Assembly (NCBI GenBank): GCA_011503125.2
Contig: WWBZ02000051.1
Coordinates: 1,488,001 to 1,552,000, forward strand
Direction of reading: 5' to 3'
DNA: 64,000 nucleotides
DNA from: Botryosphaeria dothidea
Taxonomy: Eukaryota; Ascomycota; Dothideomycetes; Botryosphaeriales; Botryosphaeriaceae
The notes under the pieces are model-generated. The model saw only the letters and a list, made by a program, of their open reading frames with translations. It had not been told where the DNA came from and did not search any database. Below, piece by piece: positions 22,501 through 36,800 of the stretch. The first letter of the stretch is position 1; each line of letters starts with the position of its first letter. Made by a program: the position numbers and the translations under genes.

Positions 22501-25500
22501 AGCTTGAAACCCTATTTGACCGGTGACCGAGACTAGAGATGGAAGGGCAACGGTTGCGCAAACACGCGCGCTTACTGAATCGTATTTAAGCTTTTCCCGC
22601 TCTACTCGGAGGCGCTCCCGCTGAGCCTCACAGACCGCTATGTGTAACGCTCGCGCAATAGTTCCGAACTTCCCTGGTGCAAATCGTACGATGGAGGCGG
22701 GAGCGGCGCTTCTTCTTGCGACAGAGAACGACGGTGGGCGTAGGTTGGCCGGTCTCGAGATGCCTCAACCACCGGCACCACAAGTTCTCGACAAGGATCT
22801 CGGAAGGTATCCGACCAGACATGGATTCTTTTGACTTTCGGGGGCGCGGAATGCGATGGTTGCCTCTGATCGGAAGTCGGCTCGCGGCGTCGATCCGGCG
22901 GTTTTGTGCAGAGGGACAACGCAAAGCACACCTGTTGGCGTAAGCAAGACTTGCGCAAGATTGCCTCTGAGACAAGTTTTGTTCTCGCCAGCAGCTGGGG
23001 GAGGTGGCCAAAAACTGGGGATTCGTTCGCACGAAGGAGGGTTCATCCTGGACTCATCGGGATGGGCAGGATTGTAATGTGGTAGGTGCGCGAGGGAGGG
23101 AGTGTTCGAACTCCGCGGGTGCAGATCTTGATGCTTCCTGAGTGTGGAGAAAGGTGTAGAGTGTACGCTGCTTTCCATCTCCTTGACGCTGCCGCCAATC
23201 GCAGCCATTTCGTGGATGGCGTGCCTTTACATCGCAGTTGGCATACTGTGGACACGATTCTCACATGCCGCACCAGAGAACCTGCGACTTCGCCCGACAC
23301 CGAGTTCAGCAGCCGACCGCCACGCTTCTGAGGTACAGGTGACTTGCACGGCTGTGACCCTAGCCAGCCCCTCTCTCTATAGGGCCGGTTTCCCTACTCT
23401 TTGAGGCATAGCGCCGGTCTGCGGAGCGTCGCGGTTTATACTTTGGCGCTTGCGCATGTCGTCACTTAGTAGCCTTACCTATTTTAGCGCTATGCTCTAG
23501 GTATTCCCCACATCAACACCACGCGACTCGTACCGATGCCATCGCAGTCAAGCCCGAGAGAAAACCGCCGAGATGATTATCGGTCCTGAGCAATTCGATG
23601 GATACGGCAACGGACCAACTGTGGACTGAACGATGGGTGTTGAGCGCAATTCCGACCCCCGATGGCAAGTATGTGACCAGAGTCTATCGGTTCTGCTGCC
23701 GTCAGCTTTTTACCGGGGTGACCTGGCATCTGATCCTTTTGGGCAATCATTGCTCTCTTTCAGCGATCCTTCTCGGCTCACGGATAGCGGGTGGAGAGAA
23801 GGGCGAAGGATGGACTCACCAGCCCGGCGCCTCAACTTGCCCTGCTTACGTGCTTCATTGCTGCTCGCGAAAGACGGCAGAGCAGCCGCCATTGTGCCAC
23901 CTCCATGATCCTTCTCCCCTTCGTCGTTCGTGTTGCGATACTCCTAGTCTCAGCCAAGTTGTAGCATCCCAGCCTCCTGGCCCCTTTCGCTGGAGATGGC
24001 TATCCCCGCTTTGGGCACTGTGACCGACGCGCTGTCCCCTTTCCAAGCTCATGACCTTGAGCTTAGAGGTGCTTGGCCGTGCTTGCATGCCCCAACAATC
24101 AGATAACACAATACCTTTTCGGCATGAAACCATAGGAAGCAAAAATAAAAAGCAAAATAGAAGTAGACAGTTAACGGCGTCCGCGCAACACCGTTCTCAG
24201 GATCAACGGGCCGGATTCCTACAAAGCATTTTGCTTTTTTTTTCCTACGCCAGCTCTGCAGTCAATTCTGTCATCCTTGTGTTCATGCAGGTACATCACC
24301 CGCCCTACCTTAATCTGCGCGGGCCGGCACATCATAAGCAAAAAGAGGAACCTGAGAAAAAGAATTGTGCGGATCTTCCTAAAAAGGAAATACCGGTTCA
24401 ATCACACTCACCGACTTCTTTCTTGACTCGAAGGCTGGCTCGGGATACGAACATCGCTGCCGCCCTACACGCTACTTTCACCGTGGCAGTGCTCGTCAGG
24501 CCCACGTGCATCTTCGCCACCGTCCCCTCCATCCACACCTACCCTGATTTCCATCCCGTCTTATCCCGTCTCCCACGCCAAGAGAAACCCTGCCGCAGCG
24601 ACGGCCTGCACCTCGTGCAGAGGACTAGATCCTGCACTCTCGCTGGCCCGCATGTTCGGAAAGGATCGTACGAGAATGACGCTCGTGAGGCTGTCCATTC
24701 CGCACCCGCTACCCAGTCCATATCCCACCCCTGCCGTGATCTTCGCCAACTTCCACACTCAATCTCGACTACACATCTGCAACCCACTCAAACCCCAAGT
24801 AGCTTCAGGCATCCAAGATAACGCGTACAGCGATATACAGAGAAATAGCGTGCAGACCGAATTGCGGGTAAGTGTATATCCTCCATGCTGGTCATTGGCT
24901 GGGTAAATGGTAGAGGCGGCACGCAACAGCCATCAAAACCAAGGAATGGCGGCGCTCGTAGCAAGACGAGTTCATGATTACTGTCCTGCTGACAGCCTTG
25001 AGATGAAAGTGCTTTTAATCAAAAACACCCAGATACGTTGCACGTCGTGCATGTGTGAGCTTCCACGCGCGAAGATCACGGGGTCTCGCAGTGTGTCGCG
25101 CATCGCAGCTGCCAGCCCCACCATTCTGCGGAAGTTGTTCCTGAAGGACATTCAGCGGTCTAGACCTGGGCTCGTCGTTGTTTTCGATAAAAATTGGAGG
25201 GAGGGGTTCGACCGGGTGGATCCACTATTAACACGCATATCTTATGGACGTGCGGTGTGTTGTGATGCCTCACACTGACTTGACTTGACGGGTCCTGCGG
25301 CTCGGAGGGGGACATGATAACCTCCGAGCCCCCGGCCTGCCAAAAACCAAAGATATGGGTCGGACCGCGCCAGGCATTACTCAGGGTCTCCGTTATCGAT
25401 TTCCTTAATGGTGCCTTGCAGGTGATAATATTGAATCAGTCTTCGACCCCTCCTTTGGGAGTAACGAGATTGCGAGTAACGAGGCGCAGCAACCGCAGCA

Positions 25501-28500
25501 AAGCAGCGCATTCAATAACCGACCGACGATTGTCCTCGTAACGAGGCATCGAGATTCAAAAGGACATGAGGCAGAAATCGTTGCCTTGGCAGGAGCTCCC
25601 CCATCGACAGTCGAGAGATAGTCGAGGGAGAAGAGGAGGGGGTGGGCGGGGCCGGGACGAAGGCGGCGAAGATCAAACGCGACGGATCCATCATCCACAC
25701 ACACTCGACGATCGGAGGGTAGATGGAGAACCGAGAGCAGCGGTGTCGAGCTTCATCGTTGGCTCCGAAGCCGGCGCTCAACAGATCAAACAATGGCACA
25801 AGATGCGTCTGAGGGAGCATGCTTCGTGAGTCTCTCCGCAATTACTCCTTCGGGAAAGGCATTGAAGCCGGTGAGGGCAATAATGAAAACGCGTGATCGG
25901 TTACACGAGGCGAGGAAAATGACGCGCCGGCTTCTCACCACGCTCGACCCTTGTTGGTTGAACCTCGAAGAATGGTGCGGTGTAAGTGCTCGCTGGCCAC
26001 TGCCAAGAAAACAGTGCGAGCGCGGGCGCGGGCTACAAACAGAAATAGGTGGAGGGTGCAGGAGGAGAAAAAGAAAATGAAGATGGCATGACTCGGACAT
26101 ACTGCCATGTTGGATATCGCCTCTGGTGCAGGTCTTCCTTCACTACTAAGTTGTGACGACCGCTGTGATGACCTATGTTGATCGACACCTTAGTTGCCGC
26201 TTGTCTCCGCTACGCATTCCCGTTGATGTGATGGCGCCGCACGAGCTGGCTTCTTCAACTTTCTAGCTGCTGATTCCTTACCCGAATCCAAATTCGGATC
26301 AACGTCCGGGGGAAGATGAAATGCACCGGCGCCGGTTGTTGCACTTTTTTGGTGCACACCAGCACAAGCAGCCAGCCACGAACTGTCTCTGGGCAGTTTG
26401 GATCAGAATTAGCACGTCACTAAAAACAACATACGCCAAAAGAAAAAACGCCTTCCTTGATTTTTTCCTTCTTGTCGATCCGGGCCCAGGCCTTCCGACT
26501 GCCGCAGCCTGCTGAGTAGCTGGCTCCAGGCGTTTGAGTAATCACTCTACCTTTTTGATAATGCTTCACCATCATAATTGAGAAGGATCCACCATTGATA
26601 ATGGTAGCAAGAAATCATTCCCCTCCTCGCCGTCGATGCCGTGTGATCCGGCTCGGCTTGAGCGATATTCGTAGGGATTGTGGCACAAATCCCCTTGGGT
26701 CCGCCACGGGCGCAACTCGCAAAGACAACTGTGCCTGGTTATCCGCGCGTGGCAGGTTCCCAATCCGGAGTACCAAAGACTGCATTAACAGTGGCGATCC
26801 GGGGAATCTATTCATCACAATGCATATCTTGATCATTGCTGGTTCTCGTAGATCTGTGCTCGGAGTATGCACTTCCTGCTGCAATTGGTTGGAACAGTCG
26901 TAGTAGTGTTGGTGTAGCAGTGGGCCAAAACAAGTGTGACACCAACCACCTCCAAACGGAGTTTCGAGCGTTCCGTGGTACGCTACACTCACTCTCGTAC
27001 GGATCGAGCTTCCCGCGCATTGTTCTTACCAATAGATAACTCTGCTCTTCTTTGCTTCAGCATCTGTCTGCCTGAGAGCCTCGGAACGGCCCCCGGCCGC
27101 GTGGCAATGAGACGCTGCATACTCTGTGTCGCGTAGAGAGGTAGCAAACGACTACTCGCATGATCGGAGATCAAGTATTCCGTTCTGTAGCGGATGTCAG
27201 AATGCTCTTCCAAATCACGTCTGCCTATCCGAAAGGACGGGAGAATGCATTCACACGATTTCGTGGGCACTCCGTTAGTTCGCTTATGCGCGGGAGCCCA
27301 GAAGCACGGCACGCATTTCCAGTCCAAAAAAAAATAGGAATTGGCGGGGACAGAGGGACTAGTCCCTACATGGATATTGCTGGCCTAGTGGTGTCGCAAC
27401 TCGTGGAAAGCGGGATCTTTGCGAGGCGACCTGGCTTCATGGTGGTTGCTGTCTTTGGCATACCTGGACTGTATTTCAGCTGGCTGCAAAAGTAGGTGGA
27501 AATTAATATGCTGTCGCTAAGTATTTTTATGGGTTATGCCATCATTGGGATCAGCGGTGCAGCAGTGGTTCGCTGGATAAACATGGTCTGGCTTCCGTAT
27601 AGCCTCGAGCCGCTTGGCTGGCAGTGTTACTCAGCCATGCTCAGGAAGACTGAGATTGGTCAAAGTAGCGTGCCGAATGGTTAAATTCTGGCGAGCAAGG
27701 TCTGCTGCAAAAGGGTCTCTCTTCCTGCCGGTGTCGGAATGGCGGCGATGGCTCCCCGCTAGTCGAGAACCCCAACCTACCCATCAGCTTTTAGAGGGAA
27801 AGACGGTTCTAAAGCGGTACGGATGTGCTCGTGGATCTGTTTTGGAGCACAGCAGGTTGCAGATTTGCGACCGCCGAGCGATTCCTCATTCGTCGTAGTA
27901 GCGTTATCAGGCACGTCGGTACCAGAGTTGTGAGTTTCAACCTGTCGCTAGTCGCCTGCAGTGGACAGCACCCACAGCCACCGCGCCACACACCATCCTC
28001 CTCCTTGATATCGTTAGTGTTCCACACGTAGGCTACGGGTCAGTGCCGGTGAGTGAATATGGGCAAAAGGCTTGACGATGCTTGGTCCCTCTTGATGTCC
28101 CCCGTGTTTGCCTCAGGTGTGTGTCAAATCCCTGCACGAAAACGGACTATCACTAGGGAAGGGATGAAAAACGTGCCGGATCGCCCCTCAGCTGGACATG
28201 TTTCCAAGTACCGCTAGGCACTCCGCGCCTAGACAGCACTCGCTTCCCGATGCACGCTCTTGGGCCGCGTGGGGTCGAGGCCTGAATCTTCAGGTTTCCG
28301 GACCGTTCTGATAATATGTGCTTTGCTTTTTCTGCATCAGAACCCCTCTTGATGTTTCCGAATGAAGTAACTAACCATACTGACGTTCTGGAAAACGTGG
28401 GGTCGCCGATAAGCCCGTGGGGAGGCGAAGCACGCCCAAGGGATCCAGGATGACTTGCCGTGTCCGTCCCGCCTCTCGGCTTGCCGATGGGGATAAGTTT

Positions 28501-28580
28501 CGGGAGGCCTGCCGGATGAGCAGGGACCTTCCCACGTGGTAACACGTGTAGTTGAGGCAGCCCGCGTCACACAAGCGCCA

Positions 28581-28593
28581 CCCCCCCCCCCCC
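28581..28593 (+). repeat. Homopolymer of 13 C
   Basis: Uninterrupted run of 13 C in the gene-poor region. It is a likely site of length polymorphism or assembly error and has no known function here. Confidence 0.7.
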
Positions 28594-31500
28594 ATTAATT
28601 CATCACATATTCCGCCCTAAACAAATCGTTGCTGTTGTTCTCGACCTTTTCCGACAGTCAGGTGCGCCGTGAACAATGTTCCGATGTGGCAGGGCCCGTC
28701 TATAATATCCTCTTGACTATAGGCCAAAGTCGGATATTCGTTCCCACGGCTGCAGAACGGGTGCGTGCCTCGCATGGCCGACTCTGGGAGGTTATCTCAC
28801 GGTCTCTCTTCCTTCGCTCCTGAAATAGCTCATTGATGACGCCAGCTGCTTACTCAGACGGCGTAAATCATTGTGCTCGTGGCTCAGGTCCTGCACCAGG
28901 AGGCACGTTGAAGAGCGTGCGCGTCGGCTATTCTGCGCGAACGTATGGAGCCAAATTTTCGACACACGCAATTGCGTTACTCAACAATGATCCACAGGTG
29001 CGAGTAAAACCCTGAGGAAAAACAGCGAAGGGAAGCGGGCCGTCACCGCTCCAAATTCTCAGCTCTTAAGTGTCTCCAAACCCTGTCGCTGAGTCCTCGA
29101 AGCAGGGGTAGCCCTGTCGCAACAATCTACTTGCAATCGCGACAAGCCCTGTAGGATTTATAGGTGGAACAGCGTAGGAATTGATGAATTCTTCAGCGCC
29201 CCGGTTCTCGAAGAAAATCTCCGCAGGCACCAAGGGAATGGAAGCTGGCGCCCAGAACGTGCGCGGCCCTCCGGCATTTGGTTGGTGATGTAGACACCGT
29301 CATCGCGCTTCGCTCCTCGCCGCATCGGCAGACATACGAGCACATCGGCGACGCAATACAAATCCAGCAGGCGCGCTCCACCGTTACAATGCTTCACGAG
29401 ATTCAATGGTGCCATGCTCTTGATCGAAGGACCCGGAAGGATCCGTGAGAGTGATGCTGTCGTCAATGACATGGCCTGCGCGGATAGCGCATGACGCGAG
29501 CGATCGTTACGGGACACCGTGCTCTCGTCTAGCATATGCAGGTACGTCTTTGTGAAGCTGTAGGCCCGGGAGCAGTATCCTCTGCTGGCCAATTCGCAGG
29601 ATTGCTAATGTCCGGCACATAAGAAATGTGTATAAGCAGCGTCCTCCTCTCATCTTGTGAAAGATGTACCTGAAGCAGGCGGTGAAGAGTCTTGCACGCT
29701 CTCCTGACTGCATCAAGCGAGCGGATACTGCGTCTAATGGAACGTACCGACCGCAAGTGCATGATGAGCGCTATGATTGCCATGGGAGGAAGCAATGATC
29801 GGTCGCGCAGACCCAACTCCAATCTCAACAGGGCGAAGCGGACCGCTCGGGGCTTTTCCCGGAGCATCAGAGACCGTCGAAGCGGACTGTTGCTCCATGT
29901 GTTCGCAAGCAAATCTTGGGGCTGGGGGGAAGCAATGTCGTTTTCGTGTTCAGGGAGGAGAATTCAGTCCGTGCTGCCAGGAACAGGCGCACCGTGCGCT
30001 TCCCTATAGATGCTCGCTTCGCAGCGGGAGCTGTTGACACCAGGCGCCGGGAATTCCAGCTGATCTGAGGTCGACCAGGCCTCCAGCCAGGCTGAGCGCG
30101 CGCGAGATTCGGTGTTATGCGCCACGCAGGACAACTTCGCCACTGCCAGAGCGTACGGCCGACGAGCAGCAGCTCTCAAACGGTACCTGCATGGCCACGG
30201 GGGGGCTAGCGTCATGAAACTCATGGCGGGCTGGAGATGATAGCAAGCCATGGCCGGGCGGTTTGGCTGAAAGCAAGAGTAGCGGGGACAGTGATGCGTG
30301 ACCAGCCCTAGTGCGGCGGGCCGATGGAGAGAAAGCAAGCACACAGTAGCATCCAAGCCTGCCTTGTGACCTCCAGTGCAGCAACACGATGTGATTGTGC
30401 GGGGTCTTAGGGGTGATCGGCCATGGTGTGAGAGCAGTTGCGGGCAGGACGAGACGAGGGTTCCGCTCTGAGCGATCAATGACGCCGCTCCGCCGTCACT
30501 TCCGCCGGGCTCAGGCGATTGCTGTGAGGCTGAGTGCAGAATGGCAATTGAGGCGCCCCGAAGAGTCGAGAAGCGTAGTGGCGGCGACCGCAACGGGCTG
30601 CGCGCGGGCCTGGCTCGGTTGGAAGACAGCGGGTGGTGTTGACGATTCGAGTCATGGCAGGCGAGCAGAGGCTCGAGCTATCGCACGAAAAAGCTCCCGC
30701 GCACAAACGGCCGAAGCGGGCTAGCTTCCGGGCGTGCTCAGGCTCGTGCCAAGAGGCGCGCAGTGGGTCGCAGTGTTGCTGGAGACCGGTGACGAAGCTT
30801 AGCTCTCTTGACCGCGCAGGCGGGCAGGCGGGCAGCGCAGAGCTGGGCAGCAGGGAACATGCTGTGATGTCTGGAGTCCCTGGCCAGCTGGCCGGCGGCC
30901 GGCCAGAGGTGTCGCAGCGGGTGCTGGACGGCGTTAACTGGGGAGCAGAGCACGCAGGGGAAGGGAAGTCCTGGTCGCGGCTGCTAGTGTCAGGATCCGA
31001 AAAAAGGCGGGGCTCGAGGCGAAGCGAGGAGCGGCCAGGCTCCGCGAGGAGATCAAACGGCTCGACGCTGCGCTCTCTGCCCGCCTGGCTCTTGGCCGCT
31101 GCGCTCTGCAGCCTCCGCCCGCGTGGCAGCCCGGTCTGCTGCGCGTGTGCGAAGTTCAAACGCCTGCGTTTCCAGGCCCGACACCCAAACCAAAACGTCT
31201 GGCGTTGTAGCTGCAACATTCTGCCTGTTTGGCCTGCCGCAGCGCCTGCACGACGCCTGCGCGAGGCACAACCAGAGGCGCATTCAGTGCCGCCGCGCCG
31301 GGCGTCGGGCGTCGATGCAGCCAGCGCGCTGACAGGAAGGGGACACTGGAGCGCGCGGGTCCTGTTATCGATAGCACAGCACGCACAATTCGTGCATCTT
31401 CGGCCAGCATCCAGCCATTCATCCATCCACCACATGTCCGGCCACAGCTGACGCCAGCGCTACCTCGCGCGCCAGCAGCCATGCCTCCGCCGTCAGCTGC

Positions 31501-32041
31501 GCGCTGCAAGACGAACCGACGCCTCTGCGCTACCTCGACGGCTAGCTGCGGTCGTGAGAACAGGCCCCGCGCGCTGGTGCCGCTCCCCCCCGCGGGAGTA
31601 GGATGGATGCTCACAGGAATCTGCAACACCTGGACAGCAGTGCCTGGCAGGGCGAAACGCGACTCGACTGGGCCTAGCGCGCACGCCGGTGCGGCTATGA
31701 ACAGGCCGGTTAAGACAGTGTGTTAAGACGAGGGATTCCTTGCATTAGCGCTCTTTGGTCTCTGCACAGTACCCCACGAATCGCGCCTTCGGGTCGACGT
31801 CGTGTTTCAGATCGCTCGGCTCTCACTCCTGTCTGGGAAGATCCTCCAGAGGGTAACGATCGCCCGCGAACTGGTACCTTCGAATAGCCAGGGTTCTCTT
31901 CTTGCCATCCCTTGTAATTAGCTGCTGGGACTTAAAGCAACCGGATCCCATGCGCCATTCCGCAGGGAAGGGTCCACCCGTAACGTCTCGAGTCTCACCA
32001 CGAGGGAGCCCGGTGAATAGCACGCCAAACCTTAGCCTACT

Positions 32042-33890
32042 ATGACACACATCGCCAACTGCATCCGCTCGAGCGTGTTGGACAGAAGCCAGATGCATAT
32101 ATCAGACAACGCCGCACGGAATGTGAGTCTGGACCGCCATTCAATCCCCCACACTCGTCCTTTACTGATTCCATTTGCCTCTCCAAAAGGAGCCCGAGCG
32201 TCCAGACAGCCGAACAAGCAGTCGTCCGCCCAGTCGAACCGGTGTTGAGCGCTCCCAGTCCACCCGCCGCGGACAACCTCGATACCAACTCTGGCCCTCG
32301 CACAAACAGCCCGCCCACCACAGCCGAGCCCATTTCTCCCAGGAAAAGCAGATGGCCCTTTCCGTCCAACGTTCTGCGACTGCCATGGGCGACGCAATCG
32401 TCACAAGTGACAGTTACGCCTCTCGCAGCAGACAGGGTTCGCTGTCGAGAAGACGAAAGGTCAGCGTGCCCGAGCTGCACGCGCCTCCACCAATGGCTAC
32501 CCTGCAGGAGGGTTTGATGGATTCCCGTATGTGTTCCTGCCCTTGCCACCCGGGCGCTTGGCTGACACACAGTAAGCCACCATTCCTGGCAGGCCTCCTG
32601 CGCCTATCCAGAGAGCACCAATGAGCCCCGGCCACGAGAGATCTGGCAGTGCTCCTGCAAGTCACTGGCGAGCCAATCCGTTTGGAGATGCCATGGTTTC
32701 TTGCGTCACTGGCCCGGCCTTCATCGCACCGCAACAAAAGCCGATCTCACCTAGTTCTCAAACATCCGACTCCAGGCCTGACGTTGAAAAGAACCTCCCT
32801 GCTTTGAAGCCCCTGTCACCCATCCTGAGCCCGACGACGATTGAAGCCAAGCCAGAGCTGAAAGTGGATACGACCCTTAACCGTAACGACGATGATGATA
32901 TTCCGCCGCAAGTTCCTCCGAAGTCTCCTTCCCTGTACAAGAAAAAATCCTCCCCGGTCATGCGCCAACAAGTCAGGAACGATTCGGCGATGGGATACAC
33001 GAATGGATCCGAACCACCGACTAACACGACCCCTATCACTGGGATTCCCGAATGCTCTTCACCGGAAACTCTGCAAAGACGTGACATCAGCCGTGGCCAC
33101 ATCAGGAAAAGGTCGGACCAGTCCATCATGGATCGCGGAAGGCCAATTGCCAGGTCCCGCCGTGAACGCAGTCGCCAGGGCTCGACAACTAGCTCGTCGG
33201 AGAAGGAGGGTGCGGATACTTGGAAGCTTCCCAAGGGTGTCTCTCTCTCTCAAGCTCCTACTGCATACGCCCCTGCGGAGAGGGAAAAGCTCCGGGCCAA
33301 GGCTGCCCAGCAGGCCGAAAAGTTCGAGATTCTCTCTTCCAGGGAGGTTACTGCTCTTTCGAAGGTGAGCTTTCCTCGCGAAAACCGGTTGCTTGCCGCA
33401 CATACTAATTTTTTTCCAGGAAATGCGCGCTCTTGATGAACGATGTGACTATCTTCGCAAAACCTACAAATCGCTCCGTGCTGGCAGGCAAAAGCTGCAT
33501 GCGCGCATGATTTCCTACCTCAAGAGGAGCGAAACTATTGTTTTCTCACGCGAGAGTCTGCTTAAGCAGGAAGAGGCGCTCGTGGAGCTCGATCTATCTA
33601 TTGATGACTGGATGGCCAAGATCGAGCAGGCTGAGAACCGCAGGCTCCGGATCCGCCAAAAGCTGCTCGAGCACCTCGCAGCTGCGATGGCATTGCCACC
33701 AACTACGCCCGTCAGCGACGCGGCCGAAGCCACTCCGCCGCGCAGCCCCATCAAGGCCGAGGGCGTGGAGAGTCCCCACCGCATGGACCGCAAGGACGTC
33801 GAATCGATCCGAATCTATGCAGACGGTCATGTGCTCAACCTCTTCTCCGACATTGAACAAGCCATCGGCAAAATGTGCGAGGCTTGCTGA
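32042..33890 (+). CDS. Uds1-domain protein (up-regulated during septation)
   Basis: Member of the fungal Uds1 family, linked to septation and polarity. Four exons (32042-32122, 32190-32526, 32577-33364, 33420-33890) with GT-AG introns of 67, 50 and 55 bp give 558 aa. The last intron shows a clear branch site (ACTAAT) before its pyrimidine tract. Seen: a basic disordered N-terminus, RKVSVPEL, the joined MDSPTIPGRPP, PFGDAMVSCVTGP, a Ser/Arg-rich linker, then the domain EKFEILSSREVTALSKEMRALDERCDYLRKTY with HARMISYLKRSE and LLKQEEALVELDLSIDDW, a coiled coil, and a short C-terminal part. The first exon is the least certain; an ATG at 32093 is an alternative start in the same exon. Confidence 0.87.
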
Positions 33891-36800
33891 GTCGAACACG
33901 CGCTGTATACGAACCCCCTCCCCTGTTAGCTCAGACACTCTCACTTACCCGTACCTATCTTAATTTCTATTTTTGGCATTGCTTTTTCTCTTCCGTGGAT
34001 TGGAGTCCTGTAACGGCCTCAGCGTTGCTTTTCGTTCTCTTTACGTCCAGGTAACGGCCGCATACTTTTGCATTCTCATCACTTCCTTTTTGTTCGGATT
34101 GAGTCTGTCTACTCATTTTTCTTTCTTCGTGGCGATACCCCCGACCGTGTCATCCTTATCATTTCCGGCGCATATGGTGGCTAGATGTTCCTTGATTGGT
34201 TTGCGGGCGTTGGGCAAAGCGTGGCCGGCCCCTTTAGACAGTACTGGTAGCTGTTTGAAACATGGAAAAAGCGATGATGCTCATTTGTCAAACCTCTGAA
34301 CCGAAATCACGATGGCGCAAGCGAAGTGGTGATTGTCTACGCTTTTTTGTCTTGGCTCTGGTCGAGAAGCGAGAGCTCGTTTCGCTCTAGCTCGAAGGAG
34401 GCTTCGGAGTGGTCAGCCGATGCCCCGTAACAGGGTTTTCGCAAGGAGGGGGGCGATGGTGAGCAGCCGCGATAAGATATCAGCGGATAATGACGACATG
34501 TCACAAAGTTGCTGACAAAAGAATCGGTGGTTAATGAGCGACAGGACGGGGCAGGGCACAAAGCGTTCGAGGTAGAGTGAGAGTGGGGAGTCAAGACTTG
34601 GTCAGACGTTCTGGGCAGCGGAACAACAATTGTTCCGCGTCCCTTCCCTGCCCGCCGGCGGCAGAGGGGCATTCACGAAGCGTGGAGTTGATTCCGCTTA
34701 GCGCCTTTCCACAAGGCTGCTCCGCCCCTTCTTGTTGGTGTCGTCCATCCTTCCGCTCGACCCTGCGCGCTATCCTCCGCCCCAGCGTCGGAGAATTTCA
34801 TCAATGATTTCATCCACCTTTCCGCCGCCATCGTTCGTCTGATCTTTATTATCCCGCCCTTCCATGGCCCGCGCTCAAAGAAGCAGTAACCTCCTGCGTC
34901 CCAAAATCTCCGAATGCCCTCCTCAGCCAGTTATGTCGCATCGGTTCTTAATTGTGCAAACGACGCCCGCTCTCACCGCCCCCCATCGCGGTGCGTCTGA
35001 GGGACCGGGCTTCTGCTAACCGAATCAGCCGCAATCCTCTTTCCACCGACGCCACCGTTCCTTTCAGGCAGAGGCTGCAGATAACGCAGGTACCGCCTCG
35101 ACTCGAAAAGGCAAGCAAAGGGGCGCAAGGGCTCGGAACAGACATTATTCAGCCATCGTTCTCAACGGGGAATCATCGCCGCTTTTTCTTTCCCACGAGC
35201 GCCACGTTCGACCGGAAGTGTATCAAGGGTTTGCGCATAGCCCAATGCGCAGAGAGTGGAACTTGCAAGAGCCGGACGGAATGCGGCGAACTTCACGTAA
35301 GTCCGGTCAGCTATCGGCGAAAGCGAAAAAGGTGCTTGGGCGGACAGCTCGAAGCTTCCGATGGATACCGTGCATCGTCTTCTCTCCCACTTGTGGATTT
35401 TGTTGGCCATCCCCAAATGCCGATCAAACACATCTGCTCGATTTTTTCTGCACCAAGCCAAGCTCTGCACCGTGAAGGATCGATCTGACATCTCTCCGAC
35501 TTTTTCATGTGCAGAGCTACTCGGGCCTATTCTGAATCGTTGAGCAGATTCGCTTAATGCAACATCATCGAAGAGTCGAGACCTTGTGCATCCAGTTGTT
35601 GTTGGACTATCCGAGCTCACCGGTTTTCGATCGGTCCCACCGGCTCCATAACCTTCGATGAGATTTCCGGTCGGGTATTGTGTCGCCCTACAGCTCAACA
35701 GTGCTCTGGATCCATCCGCGCTTTGAAGTGAAAGAAGCACAAATTTTTCCTTATGCTATAGTTATCACATGATATCCCGAGCTCTCGGGAAAGCTATCAG
35801 GGTTAATCGTGCCGGCAAAAGCCCACGCCTAATGGAACTTACAAGGACCGGGTATTTGGGCTCGGTGCCCGGCCTTCCACCCGTTCGCCAGGGCCCGGCC
35901 CGTCTTCCCAGGCTAACGGCATGCCTCGGCCCAAGTGGTATACCACACTGTACAAAATGTTTTTAAGTCCTTGCGCATTTTAATAAAAAGAAAAGACTTT
36001 ATGACCGGGGTCTTTTGCGGCATCGCAAAACCCCAAGCCTCAAAGGTCAGGGGGAAAATAACGTACACAGACAGGCCCACCAAGAGTGTACCAAATGAGG
36101 AAGAAATGGGTCCCTCCGAGATGTACCACACGCTCACCGGTCAACCATCGATCGAACGAAAGAGAAATCGCAGGCGAAAGTCGTTGCATGCACAGGAGGA
36201 AGGCAATTGCCATTCCAAGACCTTGCCAATAATTATTGCTTACACATCACATGAAGTATCTACAAACTAGTCGCAGATCAGCGAATCGGATAGCCGGTCA
36301 CCCGCTCGCCAAAACGCTACTGATCCTTATTGGCTGCGCCGCACATTCTCTTATACAGAGCAATAAGCGATCACTATAATGTCCCTACACGGACATGTGT
36401 AACGAAAGGGAGCAGGGCTGCGAGGCGCCACATCGGCCGAAACCGGCTTTAAGGCAGGTGGCCTTGGTGCGAGCTAGCATACACAGGCGTACCTTGCGCC
36501 GGACGTTCCGTTACGCCAAAAAGTCGTACGAGTCGTTCGCCCTGCTCACAAAGCAGACATGTCCCCCTTGACAAACCACTTCTCCCCATTTTCCCCCGCT
36601 CGAGGTAAAACGAAGCGATGCATTTGCGAGTCAACACCAAGGAAAAATAAAACATGTACGAAAAAAATAAAATGCTCCGCAAACCCTTCCAGCCTAGCCT
36701 GCAGATACCCACGCAATCCTCCATCTTCTCGCACACCTATACGATAAGTCAAGCCGGTCAAGGATACCCCCAATAGAACAAGCGAGATTTAATATCGCTG

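Larger units (their letters stand above)
21434..32041. other. 10.6 kb gene-poor region
   Basis: No intact gene is recognisable on either strand. ORFs of 60-320 codons are frequent but overlap one another on both strands, mostly begin at non-ATG codons and show no known family motifs. The base composition does not look like the AT-rich islands left by heavy RIP. Items inside: an inverted repeat (21599-21695), an F-box-like relic (22240-22500), a run of 13 C (28581-28593) and a very GC-rich stretch (30.4-31.7 kb) before the Uds1 gene that probably includes its promoter. Intron-rich or non-coding transcripts cannot be excluded. Confidence 0.55.

Noticed and set aside
25190..25225. GGGGTTCGACC resembling a tRNA B box
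   Set aside because: The T-stem does not pair and no A box or acceptor stem is found upstream.
28581..28593. 13-C run as a phase-variation switch
   Set aside because: No coding frame or promoter depends on it.
29158..29912. Two overlapping minus-strand ORFs of 144 and 127 codons
   Set aside because: Could be one frameshifted gene, but no family resemblance was found and such lengths arise by chance in this composition.
30476..31451. Overlapping 319- and 272-codon ORFs on opposite strands
   Set aside because: Same pattern: mutually antisense, low-complexity composition, no recognisable domain.
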